Below are positions 1-8,799 of a DNA stretch of 64,000 nucleotides, piece after piece. The notes beneath the pieces were generated by a model, which saw only the letters and a list, made by a program, of their open reading frames with translations, was not told where the DNA came from and made no database searches. A program made the translations under genes and the position numbers. Position 1 is the first letter of the stretch, and each line of letters begins with the position of its first letter. Source of the DNA: Ancylostoma caninum. Taxonomy: Eukaryota; Nematoda; Chromadorea; Rhabditida; Ancylostomatidae. The DNA lies in contig JBAJFG010000362.1 in assembly GCA_037903475.1 (NCBI GenBank), forward strand, positions 1,798,001 through 1,862,000. Direction: 5' to 3'.

Positions 1-355
1 AATCCATTTTTTAAATATTTTTTATACCCGGAGTGGCTAGTACTCTTATGGCTCTCATGGCTCTAGTTATATCATTTTTATTGATCAATTTTTTGCTACG
101 AAATTCTTGCAGTTGTGAGACTTTTGGAGAGCCATTGCAATGAAGGGGAATTGTTGTTGCACTGCAGATAGAGGGAAACCGCCCCGCGTTACCTTTGCGG
201 CGCGGCAGGTCAGGTGGGCGCTGCGGCTATCGGACATGGTCAGGGTTGCTGTTTTGCTTAATTCTTCTAACGGTGGGCCCTTTATGCCCGTGCTTTCAAC
301 TAGAGGTGGAAGGAATAATCGAAGCAGTCCCAATCACACCAGAGAATCGTAGCGT

Positions 356-401
356 GTCTGTCGCGCCGCATGAGTGACGGTCTGTCGCGCCGCATGAGTG
401 A
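356..401. repeat. Two-copy tandem repeat, 24 bp period
   Basis: A 22-base segment beginning GTCTGTCGCG and ending GCATGAGTGA occurs at 356-377 and again, identical, at 380-401, with two bases between. It is rich in CGCGCCG and lies in a GC-rich patch (about 150-420). No coding role is visible. Confidence 0.85.
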
Positions 402-1289
402 TGCGACGCGGCCGACTTTTGTCTGATGTGCAATGGCGATTGCTCCTCACTGTATATGCGTTGGTAGAATATTTTGCAACACAATAACCTTTAATAATTT
501 TTTGCACGCTTCAGAAGTTTCATTCGTTTCTGTAATCAACCCCTTTAAGAAATCCAAACCAGTTCGAATCCATTCTCTTTCTTCAGGCTACCCTGCCATG
601 GTTGTTTGCTAATTTCAAGCTCCATAGCTTCCTGGCTGCTTTTTCCGCCGACTGCTCCCTTTCCGCGTGCGTTCGTGTTTTTTTTTCGCGGATCGTGGCG
701 GTGCTCCAAAGCGGCGGCGATTAATCTTCCGCGTCGTCACCGTCGGTCGGTCGGTCAGTTGCTGTGCAGACTCCGCAGTGTCCTTGGAACGCTTAGAGCA
801 TAACTCTTCTCTGGCCGTTGGTCTTCTTTTAGCCGCATTGGTTTCGAGAGCAGTCGAAAAGTGTTCGGTGATGAATGGGAGCTATTCGCCTTGACCTGCT
901 CCCTTGAATGAAGTGAACAGCGGTGACGTTTTTGAACTTAGATGGTTTGCATCTAGGCTAAGTACCTGCGATGCGATCCATGAGTGCTTACCCAGAAGAA
1001 ATTGCGATGATTCAGATAATCCAGACTAGATTGCCGCTTGAGAAAAAAGTATTGAATTAATTAAATCCACCTTTTCTTTGCACAGCTCATTAAAACTGGT
1101 TTTCAGCACGAAACGTAATGAACGCTGCTCAAGAAGCTCGTCGACCCTTGGCGAGGATGTCTTAGTTTGAAGTCTTTTCTAGAACATTCCTAAATCCAGC
1201 CACAGATGTTTCCGTTTACATTTGCTTATTTGATACTTCGGTACCGACCACTCTTGTGAGGGACACGTGTCAAGAAAATTAAATCTAAA

Positions 1290-1850
1290 ACTCGTTTAGT
1301 AGTAGTGTAATATAGTAGTGGCATGTGCAGTAGTGGTATATTAGTACTAGATTGTTAGTGTAGTAATTTAATGGTAATATAAAGTAGTAGTAGTAACAGC
1401 AGTACTAGTATAGTGTGGTACAGCAAAGTGGCAATGGTATAGTAGTAGGATTATCGGACACTTACCACCCGGTACAACAGTAGGGGAAAAGCGCTGTTCT
1501 CAGTCCTTCCTCAATAAGAATAGCTTAGCTTTGATCTCAAGTGATCAATAAGACGCTATAATGACGTAGGGCATCTTTTAAACCGCGTACGGCTGTTTTG
1601 GCAAAGGTCCAAAATGGCAAAACGGCCTGACGCTGCGCGTGCGGGTGGTAAGTGACCGTAGACGCAGTAGTAGTGTAGTAATATATAGTTACAGAACGAC
1701 ATGTAGTAGTATAGTAGAAATGTTCTAGTACATAAAGGTTGTATGGTAATAGTGTAGCAGTATACAGTAGTGTTTGATACGACTTTTAGTAGTGTAATAG
1801 TAGTGTATGTACGTAGTGGTATATGGAGATAATATAGTAATAGCAGCAGT
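1290..1850. repeat. Imperfect AGT/TAG trinucleotide-rich tracts
   Basis: Two blocks, about 1295-1455 and 1660-1850, consist largely of irregular TAGTAGTG, TAGTAAT and TAGTGTAG units. The intervening 1460-1650 is ordinary sequence. A short stretch of the same character returns near the right edge (63768-63825). Open frames here are by-products of the repeat. Confidence 0.7.
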
Positions 1851-1854
1851 AATT

Positions 1855-1950
1855 CACTCATCCACTCATTCATTCATTCGCTCGTTCGTTTATTTATTCA
1901 TCATTCATTCATTCATTCATTCGCCCGTTCGTTCATTCATTCATTTAATA
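1855..1950. repeat. (TTCA)n microsatellite, interrupted
   Basis: Runs of TTCA with substitutions such as TTCG and TTTA follow the AGT-rich block. Translating it gives FIHS-type peptides, which are repeat artefacts. It is the first of five TTCA loci in the window. Confidence 0.85.
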
Positions 1951-2375
1951 ATTGGTTCATCCTTTAAAGGTTTCTTTCCAGTCCTCACACCTAGAATGAA
2001 TCTCCGCATTTCCGAAACTCTTTTAAGATATTATACAATAGAATCTTCGTTTTAGTTCGGTTTTAATTCCTTATATCTATTATTAATATCCAGGTGTCTT
2101 ATTGTAGACATTTTATTAGTCTTATTTTCAAGACTCGGGCCCGCAAATTCGGCGGAGATCCCGCTTCCCTCCTCCTACCACCAACATCGTGTGTCCTTTC
2201 CCGATGCTCAGTTAGTTGCTACATCTTAGCTGTCCAGCCAATCGTTCCCTTTTTCTCCTTGATTTACTCGAAGGAAGTCTCCTGACCATACCTTTTAGGT
2301 CATTTGTGTAGAAATTACTGGTAATGTCCTCGTTCTGTCATTTTCTGCAGATCCACTCTCTCTTTGACGGTGCAG

Positions 2376-2597
2376 CGCTAACGATCTGCGCTGCAAAACC
2401 GAAATGTTTGATGCTTGTTTCCGATCACTTAGAAGAATTGCCGAAGCGGATGATACGATCTACGTGCGCTGCGATGAGTGGACGGCTTCCTCGCTAAACA
2501 TAGCTGATTTATCGTGGACGTACAGTAGGTTCTCAGTAACAATACCGTTTACGGAAAAGATCTGTAGAACTGTCGGAGTCTTCCAAGAACCTAAGGA
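2376..2597 (+). CDS. RAD9/HPR-9-like checkpoint clamp protein, internal exon
   Basis: RAD9 forms the 9-1-1 (RAD9-HUS1-RAD1) clamp that loads onto damaged DNA and activates the ATR checkpoint. The translated exon begins NDLRCKTEMFDACFRSL and continues as RRIAEADDTIYV. This matches the part of RAD9 where human protein has a Leu-Arg-Cys-Lys motif followed shortly by FRSL, then a hydrophobic strand, with conserved spacing. Later residues (ADLSWTYSRFSVTIPFTEKI) fit the strand-rich clamp fold. The 3' splice site is TGCAG at 2371-2375, and the 5' site GTAAGTA at 2598 is near consensus. A more upstream CAG at 2350 is excluded because the frame meets TGA. The exon enters with one base and leaves with two. 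The assignment rests on remembered family motifs. Upstream exons were not found, so this may be a partial gene or a relic. Confidence 0.55.
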
Positions 2598-2658
2598 GTA
2601 AGTAAATACTAAGTGCTTCTATACCAGTAACCACTGCAAAGTTTTTTACCTTTCCTAG

Positions 2659-2741
2659 TGTGGTGGCAAAACTTCGAATACCCATTTCTCTTTTCTATTG
2701 GGACAACTGGCTTTTTGTGGATTCCGAATTTTGTGGCAGCA
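2659..2741 (+). CDS. RAD9-like protein, next exon
   Basis: A 61 bp intron (2598-2658, GTAAGTA to TTTCCTAG) joins this exon in phase to the previous one. The peptide is VVAKLRIPISLFYWDNWLFV followed by DSEFCGS, plausible for the end of the first clamp domain. If the weak 5' site GTTAGA at 2742 is not used, the frame stops at TAG 2743-2745. If used, a further phase-compatible exon could begin at 2808 after CTTGTAG and read YAASPEKSSQFWKGPSL before ending in a lysine run and stop. The second clamp domain expected of full-length RAD9 was not seen downstream, so the gene is either truncated or its later exons escaped recognition. Confidence 0.4.
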
Positions 2742-3019
2742 GTTAGATGTATTTTCCGCATGACTGCGTATTCCCAAGGTTTGGTTGTAGCCTCAAGATA
2801 CTTGTAGCATATGCAGCTTCTCCAGAAAAATCCTCGCAATTCTGGAAGGGACCTAGTCTGCGAACAAAAAAAAAGTTTTTTTCTGCTTAAACTAGTTATC
2901 TGTCATTGCAAACATTTTTCTTGGGAATGTCCTCGCCTCTTCATTCATCTTTTTCTTCTCACCTTTCTTCGATCTTCATTTATCTATCTCTATTTCTTAA
3001 TGCATCACGCCTTTTTTCT

Positions 3020-3043
3020 GGCTGCGCACCTTGAGTGTATTCA

Positions 3044-3078
<35 letters not shown>

Positions 3079-3079
3079 A
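3020..3079 (+). repeat. R3 family: short hairpin with AATA tail, copy 1
   Basis: The sequence runs from GCTGCGCACCTTGAGTGTAT into (AAAT)n with about eight AAAT repeats. The same module, a CACC...GGTGT mini-hairpin followed by TATTCAATAAATAAAT-like sequence, recurs at five other places in the window. The tail structure suggests the 3' end of a non-LTR retroposon or SINE. Confidence 0.6.
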
Positions 3080-3099
3080 AATGCTGTCCATTAGGATGA

Positions 3100-3570
3100 A
3101 ACTGGCCAACGTACCCAAATCTTCACTTTACATGGCACTCATCAGTATGTTTACCCATATTTATTTACCCATAGCATGTTTACCCAATAGTTGCTTTTCT
3201 TCAGTATCATTATCTTAAGCGAATCCTTTTTGATGAACATGACTAGAGATAACGGTCAACCATGATGTTCAGGCAAATACGATGATATAGACCTAACCAA
3301 AGCGTTGCGAAAATCGGCCAGGTTTGTCCTAATGTTGCACGTTCGAGGGTGGTTACGAGTATATTTGTCTCGAAGGTACTTTGATGATGGTCTGCGCTTT
3401 TATCCTTGGCCCGGATGCGTTCATTGAGAGAACCCATGGTAAGCATACCAACGTACCCAAATTTTCACTTTACATGGCACTCAATATGTTTACCCATAGG
3501 TGATGTCTATACCCAAGTACTGGACATGCGAATGTATACGCATAGGTATGAGAATATCAATGCTTCCTGC
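3100..3570. repeat. R1 family (TTACCC element): paired copies around a small open frame
   Basis: The segment CCAACGTACCCAAAT..TTCACTTTACATGGCACTCA occurs at about 3108-3141 and again at about 3448-3482, each followed by ATATGTTTACCCATA. Between them, on the minus strand, lies a 67-codon open frame from ATG 3446 to TAG 3243. It has a coding-like composition (e.g. ATLGQTWPIFATLWLGL) that I do not recognise. It could be the body of the element or a fortuitous frame. Confidence 0.6.
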
Positions 3571-3629
3571 AATGCAGCTTCACCTATGAAACATTTTTCA
3601 TTCACTAGTTAAGGGCCTGAATGCATCGT

Positions 3630-3725
3630 TAAGATTACTGGGGTAAACCCGGTGTTCACGGTGGGTAATCTTGTGTGATGTCGATATGTTTACCCTGGGT
3701 AACTTGAAGTGATGCATGCAGACTA
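3630..3725. repeat. R1 family, palindromic copy
   Basis: The arms AGATTACTGGGGTAAACCC and GTTTACCCTGGGTAACTT are related inverted sequences, and the copy ends in GTGATGCATGCAG. The same end occurs at about 59290. Confidence 0.6.
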
Positions 3726-3859
3726 AGCATTGAAATGCTCAAAATCTCTGATCTTCGCTTCTATCCTTCTACATCTGCCCCTGAGGTGTTAAAAATTACC
3801 CTGAATAGTCCCAAAATGATCTACTCCTCCACGCTGATGGGGTATTTGTCCCTGATGGG

Positions 3860-3975
3860 TTAGTTCTGCCTTTTCAGCCTGCAATAGACAGTGGCGACTG
3901 TCTTATAGTGCATAGAACTGGTCGTAGAGTCATAAAAATAGCAATGAAGATCGTAAATTGGCGGGGATTCTAGCG
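3860..3975 (-). CDS. Small Ser/Lys-rich protein, exon 4 (terminal)
   Basis: Terminal exon of the four-exon minus-strand gene starting at 4700. It follows CTTTCAG (3981-3976) and continues the frame with LESPPIYDLHCYFYDSTTSS, ending RLKRQN and TAA. The preceding intron (4011-3976) would be only 36 bp, a multiple of three with no stop, so it could also be retained and add 12 residues. Phase fits in both cases. No family was recognised. Confidence 0.45.
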
Positions 3976-4011
3976 CTGAAAGACTTACACTTTCCGTTAA
4001 TGGCCACTCAC

Positions 4012-4166
4012 CTTCGTTTATCTGCACTTTTTCATCAATTATGTCTTTTGTATGCGATGACGAGCCTTTCAGTGAATCTGTGATTTTCTCAGCGGTGACC
4101 TTGTTTTTGCTAGTTTTCCGTGATGCAGAACTCTCAGGTGAGGGCGTGCGGCGCACGCCAATCGTA
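4012..4166 (-). CDS. Small Ser/Lys-rich protein, exon 3
   Basis: The peptide reads TIGVRRTPSPESSASRKTSK, then NKVTAEKITDSLKGSSSHTK and DIIDEKVQINE. It is rich in Ser, Thr, Lys and Arg, with a TPSPESS stretch resembling a phosphorylatable disordered region. The 3' splice site is ACCCAG at 4171-4167 and the 5' splice site is consensus GTGAGT at 4011. The exon enters with one base (completing AG|T) and leaves with one. A TGA lies immediately upstream in frame, so this is an internal exon, not an extension. Confidence 0.5.
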
Positions 4167-4330
4167 CTGGGTCATATTTAACCCTGAATGGGGTCTAGTA
4201 TTTAGTGGACTTTTGATTCCTCCAATAGTAAGTAGACTTCGAGGCGCAGCCGCCTGCAACTAATCTCACCGTACTCTTTGAATAGGATTGGCCCGCGAGC
4301 CACTAAGACCCCTTTTCACCCTCAATTCAC

Positions 4331-4371
4331 CTGGTTCTCAATCGGATCAGCCCCCGTCGCTGCATCTGCAT
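4331..4371 (-). CDS. Small Ser/Lys-rich protein, exon 2
   Basis: A short exon encoding MQMQRRGLIRLRT, with 5' splice site GTGAAT at 4330. Three in-frame CAG acceptors lie in tandem (ends at 4372, 4366 and 4360), separated by the duplicated ATGCAG. They give proteins differing by zero, two or four residues, all keeping the frame. It enters in phase 0 from exon 1 and leaves with two bases, which exon 3 completes. Assignment depends on phase continuity alone. Confidence 0.4.
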
Positions 4372-4640
4372 CTGACTTTATTGCAGGCGATCACCGCGGG
4401 CCTTTGGGTCAGCTTTGAGGGCCCGAAGGGATCTCGAAGATCCCATGCGCTCACAATGCCTGATTAGACGATTGCGTGAGGTTGCAAATCGGCTGAGTGC
4501 TCGGCAAACAAGGAATGAGGTAGTGTGAAGCTGCGGCTGCTGCGACGCCGCTGAACGAGGTCATATAGCTGGCGCCTGTAAAGGTGAACATCGTCGTCGT
4601 CGTCGTCATAGACAAATACGGCTGTGTTTGCGCAGCTTAC

Positions 4641-4700
4641 CTGATCTATTACGATCTTCAATGGCTCCTTTTGCTGCTGAAGGCGAGCCGGCATCGACAT
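4641..4700 (-). CDS. Small Ser/Lys-rich protein, exon 1 (start)
   Basis: Begins at ATG 4700 and encodes exactly 20 residues, MSMPARLQQQKEPLKIVIDQ, followed by a good 5' splice site GTAAGC (4640). No 3' splice site precedes the ATG, so a true start is likely. With exons 2-4 the predicted product is 123 residues: a Gln-rich start, a basic Arg-rich patch, a Ser-rich linker and a C-terminal segment with Tyr and Phe. Function is unknown; it is probably nuclear or cytosolic as no signal peptide or membrane segment is visible. The gene converges with the RAD9-like exons and is followed in tandem by the small basic gene at 6386-5953. Confidence 0.5.
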
Positions 4701-5185
4701 TGCGTAATTTTATTTTTCTCGAATTTACCACGATGATGTTACTCCATTTAATGCCCGTTTTCTACCTATTTTAGCCCTATTTCGAGAAAATACGGGAAAT
4801 GAATGACTGAACTTTTCCGGGATTTCATTTCTATGGATTTTTCTGATTATTTTCTTTATGCTCATTGTATGATTTTTTGTGAAATCTCCCTCACATTTTC
4901 TCGTCGTTTCCTGGTTCTAGACATCCAAAATGAGAGTATAGCTGGTTTCGAGGTTTTTCATGCAATTCTGGCCAACATAATCAGAATCATTACTAGTAAA
5001 ACAGCTTTGAGATGATTTTATCCTTGCCGTACTACCACATAATATCCAGAACTTGTTTCTAGACATAAATTTCACATATCGTATTCTAGAGCTGAGTGTT
5101 TCTATAAGTTACGTGTTGTTGTATTCATTTGTCGACGCAATGGCTCATCTATTTGTTTATTTACTTATTTATTTATTACATCCTT

Positions 5186-5280
5186 CCATTCATTCATTCA
5201 TTCATTCATTCATTCATTCATTCATTCATTCATTCATTCACTCATTCATTCATTCATCCATTCATTCACTCATTTTCTTA
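5186..5280. repeat. (TTCA)n microsatellite
   Basis: About 22 TTCA units with rare substitutions (ACTCA, CATCC), preceded by (TTTA)n-like sequence at 5150-5180. It lies between the two minus-strand genes. Confidence 0.95.
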
Positions 5281-5326
5281 GTATAAAAAATATTTGCTTA
5301 CTGCACTTGCATTGATCCTGAACCTA

Positions 5327-5557
5327 CAGTGCCGGCTAAAATTATATAGCTTTTTCAATTTTCCTCCATAACCTCTGTTAACGCAAAGCTCGGCTTAAGA
5401 TGAAGCCTTAAAGTTCAAATTTTTAACTCCAACGAATTTTGAGTCTCTACAACTATCATAAAAATTTGGTCTTCATGGCTTCACGTTCAGTCAAGATTTA
5501 CGTTAACAAAAGTTATGGAGGAAAGTTGAGAAGGCTATATAATTTTGGCCGGTACTG
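5327..5557. mobile_element. Miniature Tc1/mariner-like element (MITE), 231 bp
   Basis: Both ends read CAGTGCCGGCTAAAATTATA and CAGTACCGGCCAAAATTATA in inverted orientation, flanked by TA on each side (5325-5326 and 5558-5559). The inverted arms stay similar for at least 55 bp (..TTTCCTCCATAAC..GTTAACG). CAGTGCYGGC plus a TA target site is typical of the Tc1/mariner superfamily. It is too short to encode a transposase, so non-autonomous. Confidence 0.85.
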
Positions 5558-5559
5558 TA

Positions 5560-5777
5560 TAGGGCATTCGGAAAGGAGTCGGTACTGGTGCATTCACGGA
5601 CCTGAGGTGAGTCATGTGTTCCACGTACTCCCACATCATTTCCAGGATCCTTTCTAACATGTTAAGCAGTTAAAAATCACTGCGACTAACAAGCTTGAAC
5701 ATGCGCGACTTGCCAAAGGCCCCTCTGATCTCTTTACGTAAAAATGCACCAATACCGACTCATTTCTGAACCGCCTG
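5560..5777. mobile_element. Second TA-flanked MITE abutting the first, 218 bp
   Basis: The left arm (AGGGCATTCGGAAAGGAGTC, continuing GGTACTGGTGCATT) and right arm (AATGCACCAATACCGACTCA, continuing TTTCTGAACCGCCTG) are inverted copies with a few mismatches. TA dinucleotides flank it at 5558-5559 and 5778-5779, so the left TA is shared with the 5327-5557 element. One of the two elements probably inserted next to, or into the target TA of, the other. Confidence 0.75.
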
Positions 5778-5952
5778 TATATAGAATATGAAGAACGCAT
5801 CACCCAGGACTCCTCCAGTTTACTGAATGTAATGAAAGCTGAAGGTTTTGATGAGGAGTACGTATCTATGACAGCTGTACTGCTGACAAGACAGATTAAA
5901 CTGGACTGAAGTTAGGAGGGGCGTGGCTTAGCAGCAATATATCTTTTTCGAC

Positions 5953-6047
5953 TCATCTCCTTTTGCAATTATAACTAGTGTTGTACAGGATGGATGAGAG
6001 TCCGTAGCTGAGAGAGCGTAGCTTTCGGGCGTCATACTGGGATTGTT
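5953..6047 (-). CDS. Small basic protein (101 aa), exon 3 (terminal)
   Basis: Terminal exon. After ATTTCAG (6054-6048) it supplies QSQYDARKLRSLSYGLSSIL then YNTSYNCKRR and TGA at 5953. Phase matches exon 2 (one base plus two). The 90 bp intron (6137-6048) has consensus GTAAGT and TTTCAG ends. The strongly coding-like peptide and clean splice sites make this one of the best supported genes in the window. Confidence 0.65.
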
Positions 6048-6137
6048 CTGAAATTCTTTGCGTGATTAGAATTTGTCACGATTTTTCGGAAGGTCAACTT
6101 TTTTTCCAAAGTTCTTTCGTGATGATTCGCCACTTAC

Positions 6138-6289
6138 TTGGTGCACTTTTGGGACCGGGGATCGTTTTCCACAAAATGCGCAGCTCACGAAGCTCCGGAG
6201 TCATTTCAAGAGGTGCAGACCTGTTGCGTTGCATCTCTTTCACTTTCCTCGGTAATTCCTTGTATGGAACGCTCGTCTGTGCGTTACTT
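6138..6289 (-). CDS. Small basic protein (101 aa), exon 2
   Basis: Encodes SNAQTSVPYKELPRKVKEMQ, RNRSAPLEMTPELRELRILW and KTIPGPKSAP, then the 5' splice site GTAAGT at 6137. The 3' splice site is GTCCCAG at 6296-6290. The composition (Lys/Arg-rich, Pro-rich, amphipathic) is coding-like, but I do not recognise the family. The exon enters with one base and leaves with one. Confidence 0.65.
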
Positions 6290-6327
6290 CTGGGACACAA
6301 CCGCTTAGGTTGTTTGTTTAGGTATAC

Positions 6328-6386
6328 GTAACTCGCGATAATACTATTCTCGTGAAGCGTTTGTGTACTGCTGAGTACACAGGCAT
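6328..6386 (-). CDS. Small basic protein (101 aa), exon 1 (start)
   Basis: Begins at ATG 6386 in the context AAAAATGC and encodes MPVYSAVHKRFTRIVLSRVT. There are four basic residues and no acidic ones, compatible with a mitochondrial targeting presequence. The 5' splice site GTATAC at 6327 puts it in phase with exon 2 across an intron of only 38 bp, unusually short even for nematodes. The alternative is that translation starts elsewhere and the frame reads through the intron, which is also open in the exon-2 frame. With all three exons the product is 101 residues. A mitochondrial or ribosomal role is only a guess from size and charge. Confidence 0.5.
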
Positions 6387-6399
6387 TTTTCGCGCCAAC

Positions 6400-7900
6400 C
6401 CGGACGTGCACGAATCGTTCGCGCGTCTGCGAGCAGTCAACGTTCGATTATCGTAAAATTTTATGGTGATAAGTGATTTCCGGTGTGGTTTTTATGGACG
6501 CGCTTAGGATTGTTGAAAAGCGGAGGTCGTCTCGCTGCGTATCTCACTCGGCGATCGGCCTTTTTCGCCTAATGAGTGATTTATTAATGAATTTTTAATG
6601 ACTTGGCGGGGGATGCGGGTAATTTTGCCGGATTCCGAATTTCTCATTCGTTTTCATTGCTGGGAAAGCTAGCCGTAGGTAGTTCCTGAATGATTTTTAT
6701 AGGTACTTCTCATCGTTCTTGTGGGTAGTATGAGAGGGGTAAATCCATAAATCCAGGCAGTTTTCGTTGGATTTTATGCTGGTTTTATTGTGTCTTTCCT
6801 CCTATTCTTGAGGTTCCACCTTACTTGGCTTGATTAATCTCGTTTTCCCGAAATGTTGATGTATTTGCAGCCGTCCAACACTGCTATATCCTGTTTCGTT
6901 TAGAATTTAATATTAAATCTACTTCATCTCATTCCTTTTTTTCTCCTTCTACGGTCCCTTCACTCGAATACTTCCTCATAGTACATTTTCTATTTTAATA
7001 CTCATTATCCCAGGCAGTGATCCTCGTAGATTTATTGTAGAGGCTGATTGATTGAGATAAATATCCCTGTTATTCGCATTTTGACTACATAACCTTCGCG
7101 TTGCCGCTGATCCTGCGGTAGATCCGATACAGCCTTGGGTCAGTCCACCACAGCAGAAATCTCCGTCTTTTTTTCGCTTCTGCATTGTCCGCCAGATAGT
7201 ACGGGGTATCGGGAGACAAAAAAAATGTTTTCTTACGTGGTCCTAACATTAATGGGTAGTAATAAAATAATTATCAGCGTTTTTCGTTGCAAGAGTGCCT
7301 GGAACATGTGGAGGCATTTTCGAGAGGAAAAAACAATTTTTAGTACTGATCCTACGTTTTTGCACATAATAGTACATAATATGCCTCTAATGCTTATGTA
7401 CTATCTTCTATCCTTGTTTCGAATTCACCATTCATGCAGTAAACGAGATTTTCGGAGTCGAAATTTTATCCCTGCTCACTCTGTCGGCACGTTTTTCATC
7501 CTCCGGCCATCTTTTATCTCTCTATCTTTTACTTTCTACCTTTACACACTCACAACATGTCTCGGACTGTCCGTTCCCGAATGATTCTCCACTTAAACAG
7601 CTCCTCTCCCTCTTGTCTGCCGGATGTGACTCATTAGTTCTCACAGTGCAATACGCACCGCCGACTTACAAATCTCGACGATCCGGAAAAAAGCGGTCGG
7701 CGCCTAAGTTACGACTCCACTACTCCGGTCGTGTCGCATTGTCAAAAGACATCTCTGCGAAATTGCCGAGAAGCGCTATATTAGCTTCAATTTGCTCGTT
7801 TAGGGGGGCGAGAAAACAGCTACACAAGGGGAAACTGAAATTTCTTAGGGAATTCTCGCGTTCCTGGGCTGTTCCCTTTCAGTATGACGAAATATTTGTG
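6400..7900. other. No confident gene
   Basis: The first 200 bases upstream of the small basic gene contain the GC-rich segment 6400-6560, a likely promoter for it. Beyond that the sequence is T-rich on + and carries open frames up to 149 codons (7135-7584) with no coding signature, splice sites or recognisable motif. A slightly GC-richer block at about 7600-7870 precedes the large TTCA array. Confidence 0.4.
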
Positions 7901-7907
7901 CTTGAAT

Positions 7908-8790
7908 ATTCATTTATTCATTCATCCATTCATTTACTCGCCCATTGATTCACTCATTCATTCATTCATTCATTCATTCATTCATTCATTCATTCATTCA
8001 TCCATTCATTCATTCATTCATTCATCCATTCATTCATTCGCCCATTCATTCATTCATCCATTCGCCCATTCGCCCATTCATTCATTCATTCATTCATTCA
8101 TTCATTCATTCATTCATTCATTCATTCATTCATTCATTCATTTGCCCATTCATTCATTCATTCGCCCATTCATTCATTCATTCATTCATTCATTCATTCA
8201 TTCATTCATTCATTCATTCATTCATTCATCCATTCATTCATTCATTCATTCATCCATTCATTCATTCGCCCATTCATTCATTCATCCATTCGCCCATTCG
8301 CCCATTCATTCATTCATTCATTCATTCATTCATTCATTCATTCATTCATTCATTCATTCATTCATTTGTTTATTCATTCATTCATTTGTTTGTTCATTCA
8401 TTCATTCATTCATTCATTCATTCATTCATTCATTCATTCATTCATTTGCCCATTCATTCATTCATTCGCCCATTCATTCATCCATTCGCCCATTCGCCCA
8501 TTCATTCATTCATTCATTCATTCATTCATTCATTCATTCATTCATTCATTCATTCATTCATTTGTTTATTCATTCATTCATTTGTTTGTTCATTCATTCA
8601 TTCATTCATTCATTCATTCATTCATTCATTCATTCATTCATTTGCCCATTCATTCATTCATTCGCCCATTCATTCATTCATTCATTCATTCATTCATTCA
8701 TTCATTCATTCATTCATTCATTCATTCATTCATTCACTCGCTAATCCATTCATTGGTTCGTTCATTCGTCCATTCAGTCATTTTGTTTGT
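7908..8790. repeat. Large (TTCA)n array with higher-order structure
   Basis: About 880 bp of TTCA tetranucleotides with variant units CCCA (as TTCGCCCA), TCCA, TTTG and TTTA in ordered patterns. A variant string starting CATCCATTCATT at 7999 recurs unchanged at 8227 (offset 228) over at least 80 bases. A second string starting CATTTGTTTATT at 8363 recurs at 8559 (offset 196). The array is therefore built from segmental duplications of tetranucleotide blocks. All three frames stay open and would encode FIHS repeats; these are not credible proteins. Confidence 0.95.
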
Positions 8791-8799
8791 AGCTTAGGA

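Larger units (their letters stand above)
1..2375. other. No confident gene; repeats and GC-rich patches
   Basis: Apart from the tandem repeat, AGT-rich tracts and TTCA tract listed separately, this stretch has GC-rich patches at about 150-420 and 600-800 that could be promoter or first-exon sequence. An exon encoding the N-terminal part of the RAD9-like protein was looked for and not found with any confidence. The segment 2208-2277 encodes a peptide (SCYILAVQPIVPFFSLIYSK) loosely resembling the Ser/Tyr...FF...Tyr part of RAD9 that should precede the next exon, but it lacks a good 5' splice site. Confidence 0.4.

Noticed and set aside
3046..3079. Poly-A tail of a processed pseudogene
   Set aside because: The tail is a regular AAAT repeat shared with five other R3 copies, not an mRNA-like poly-A.
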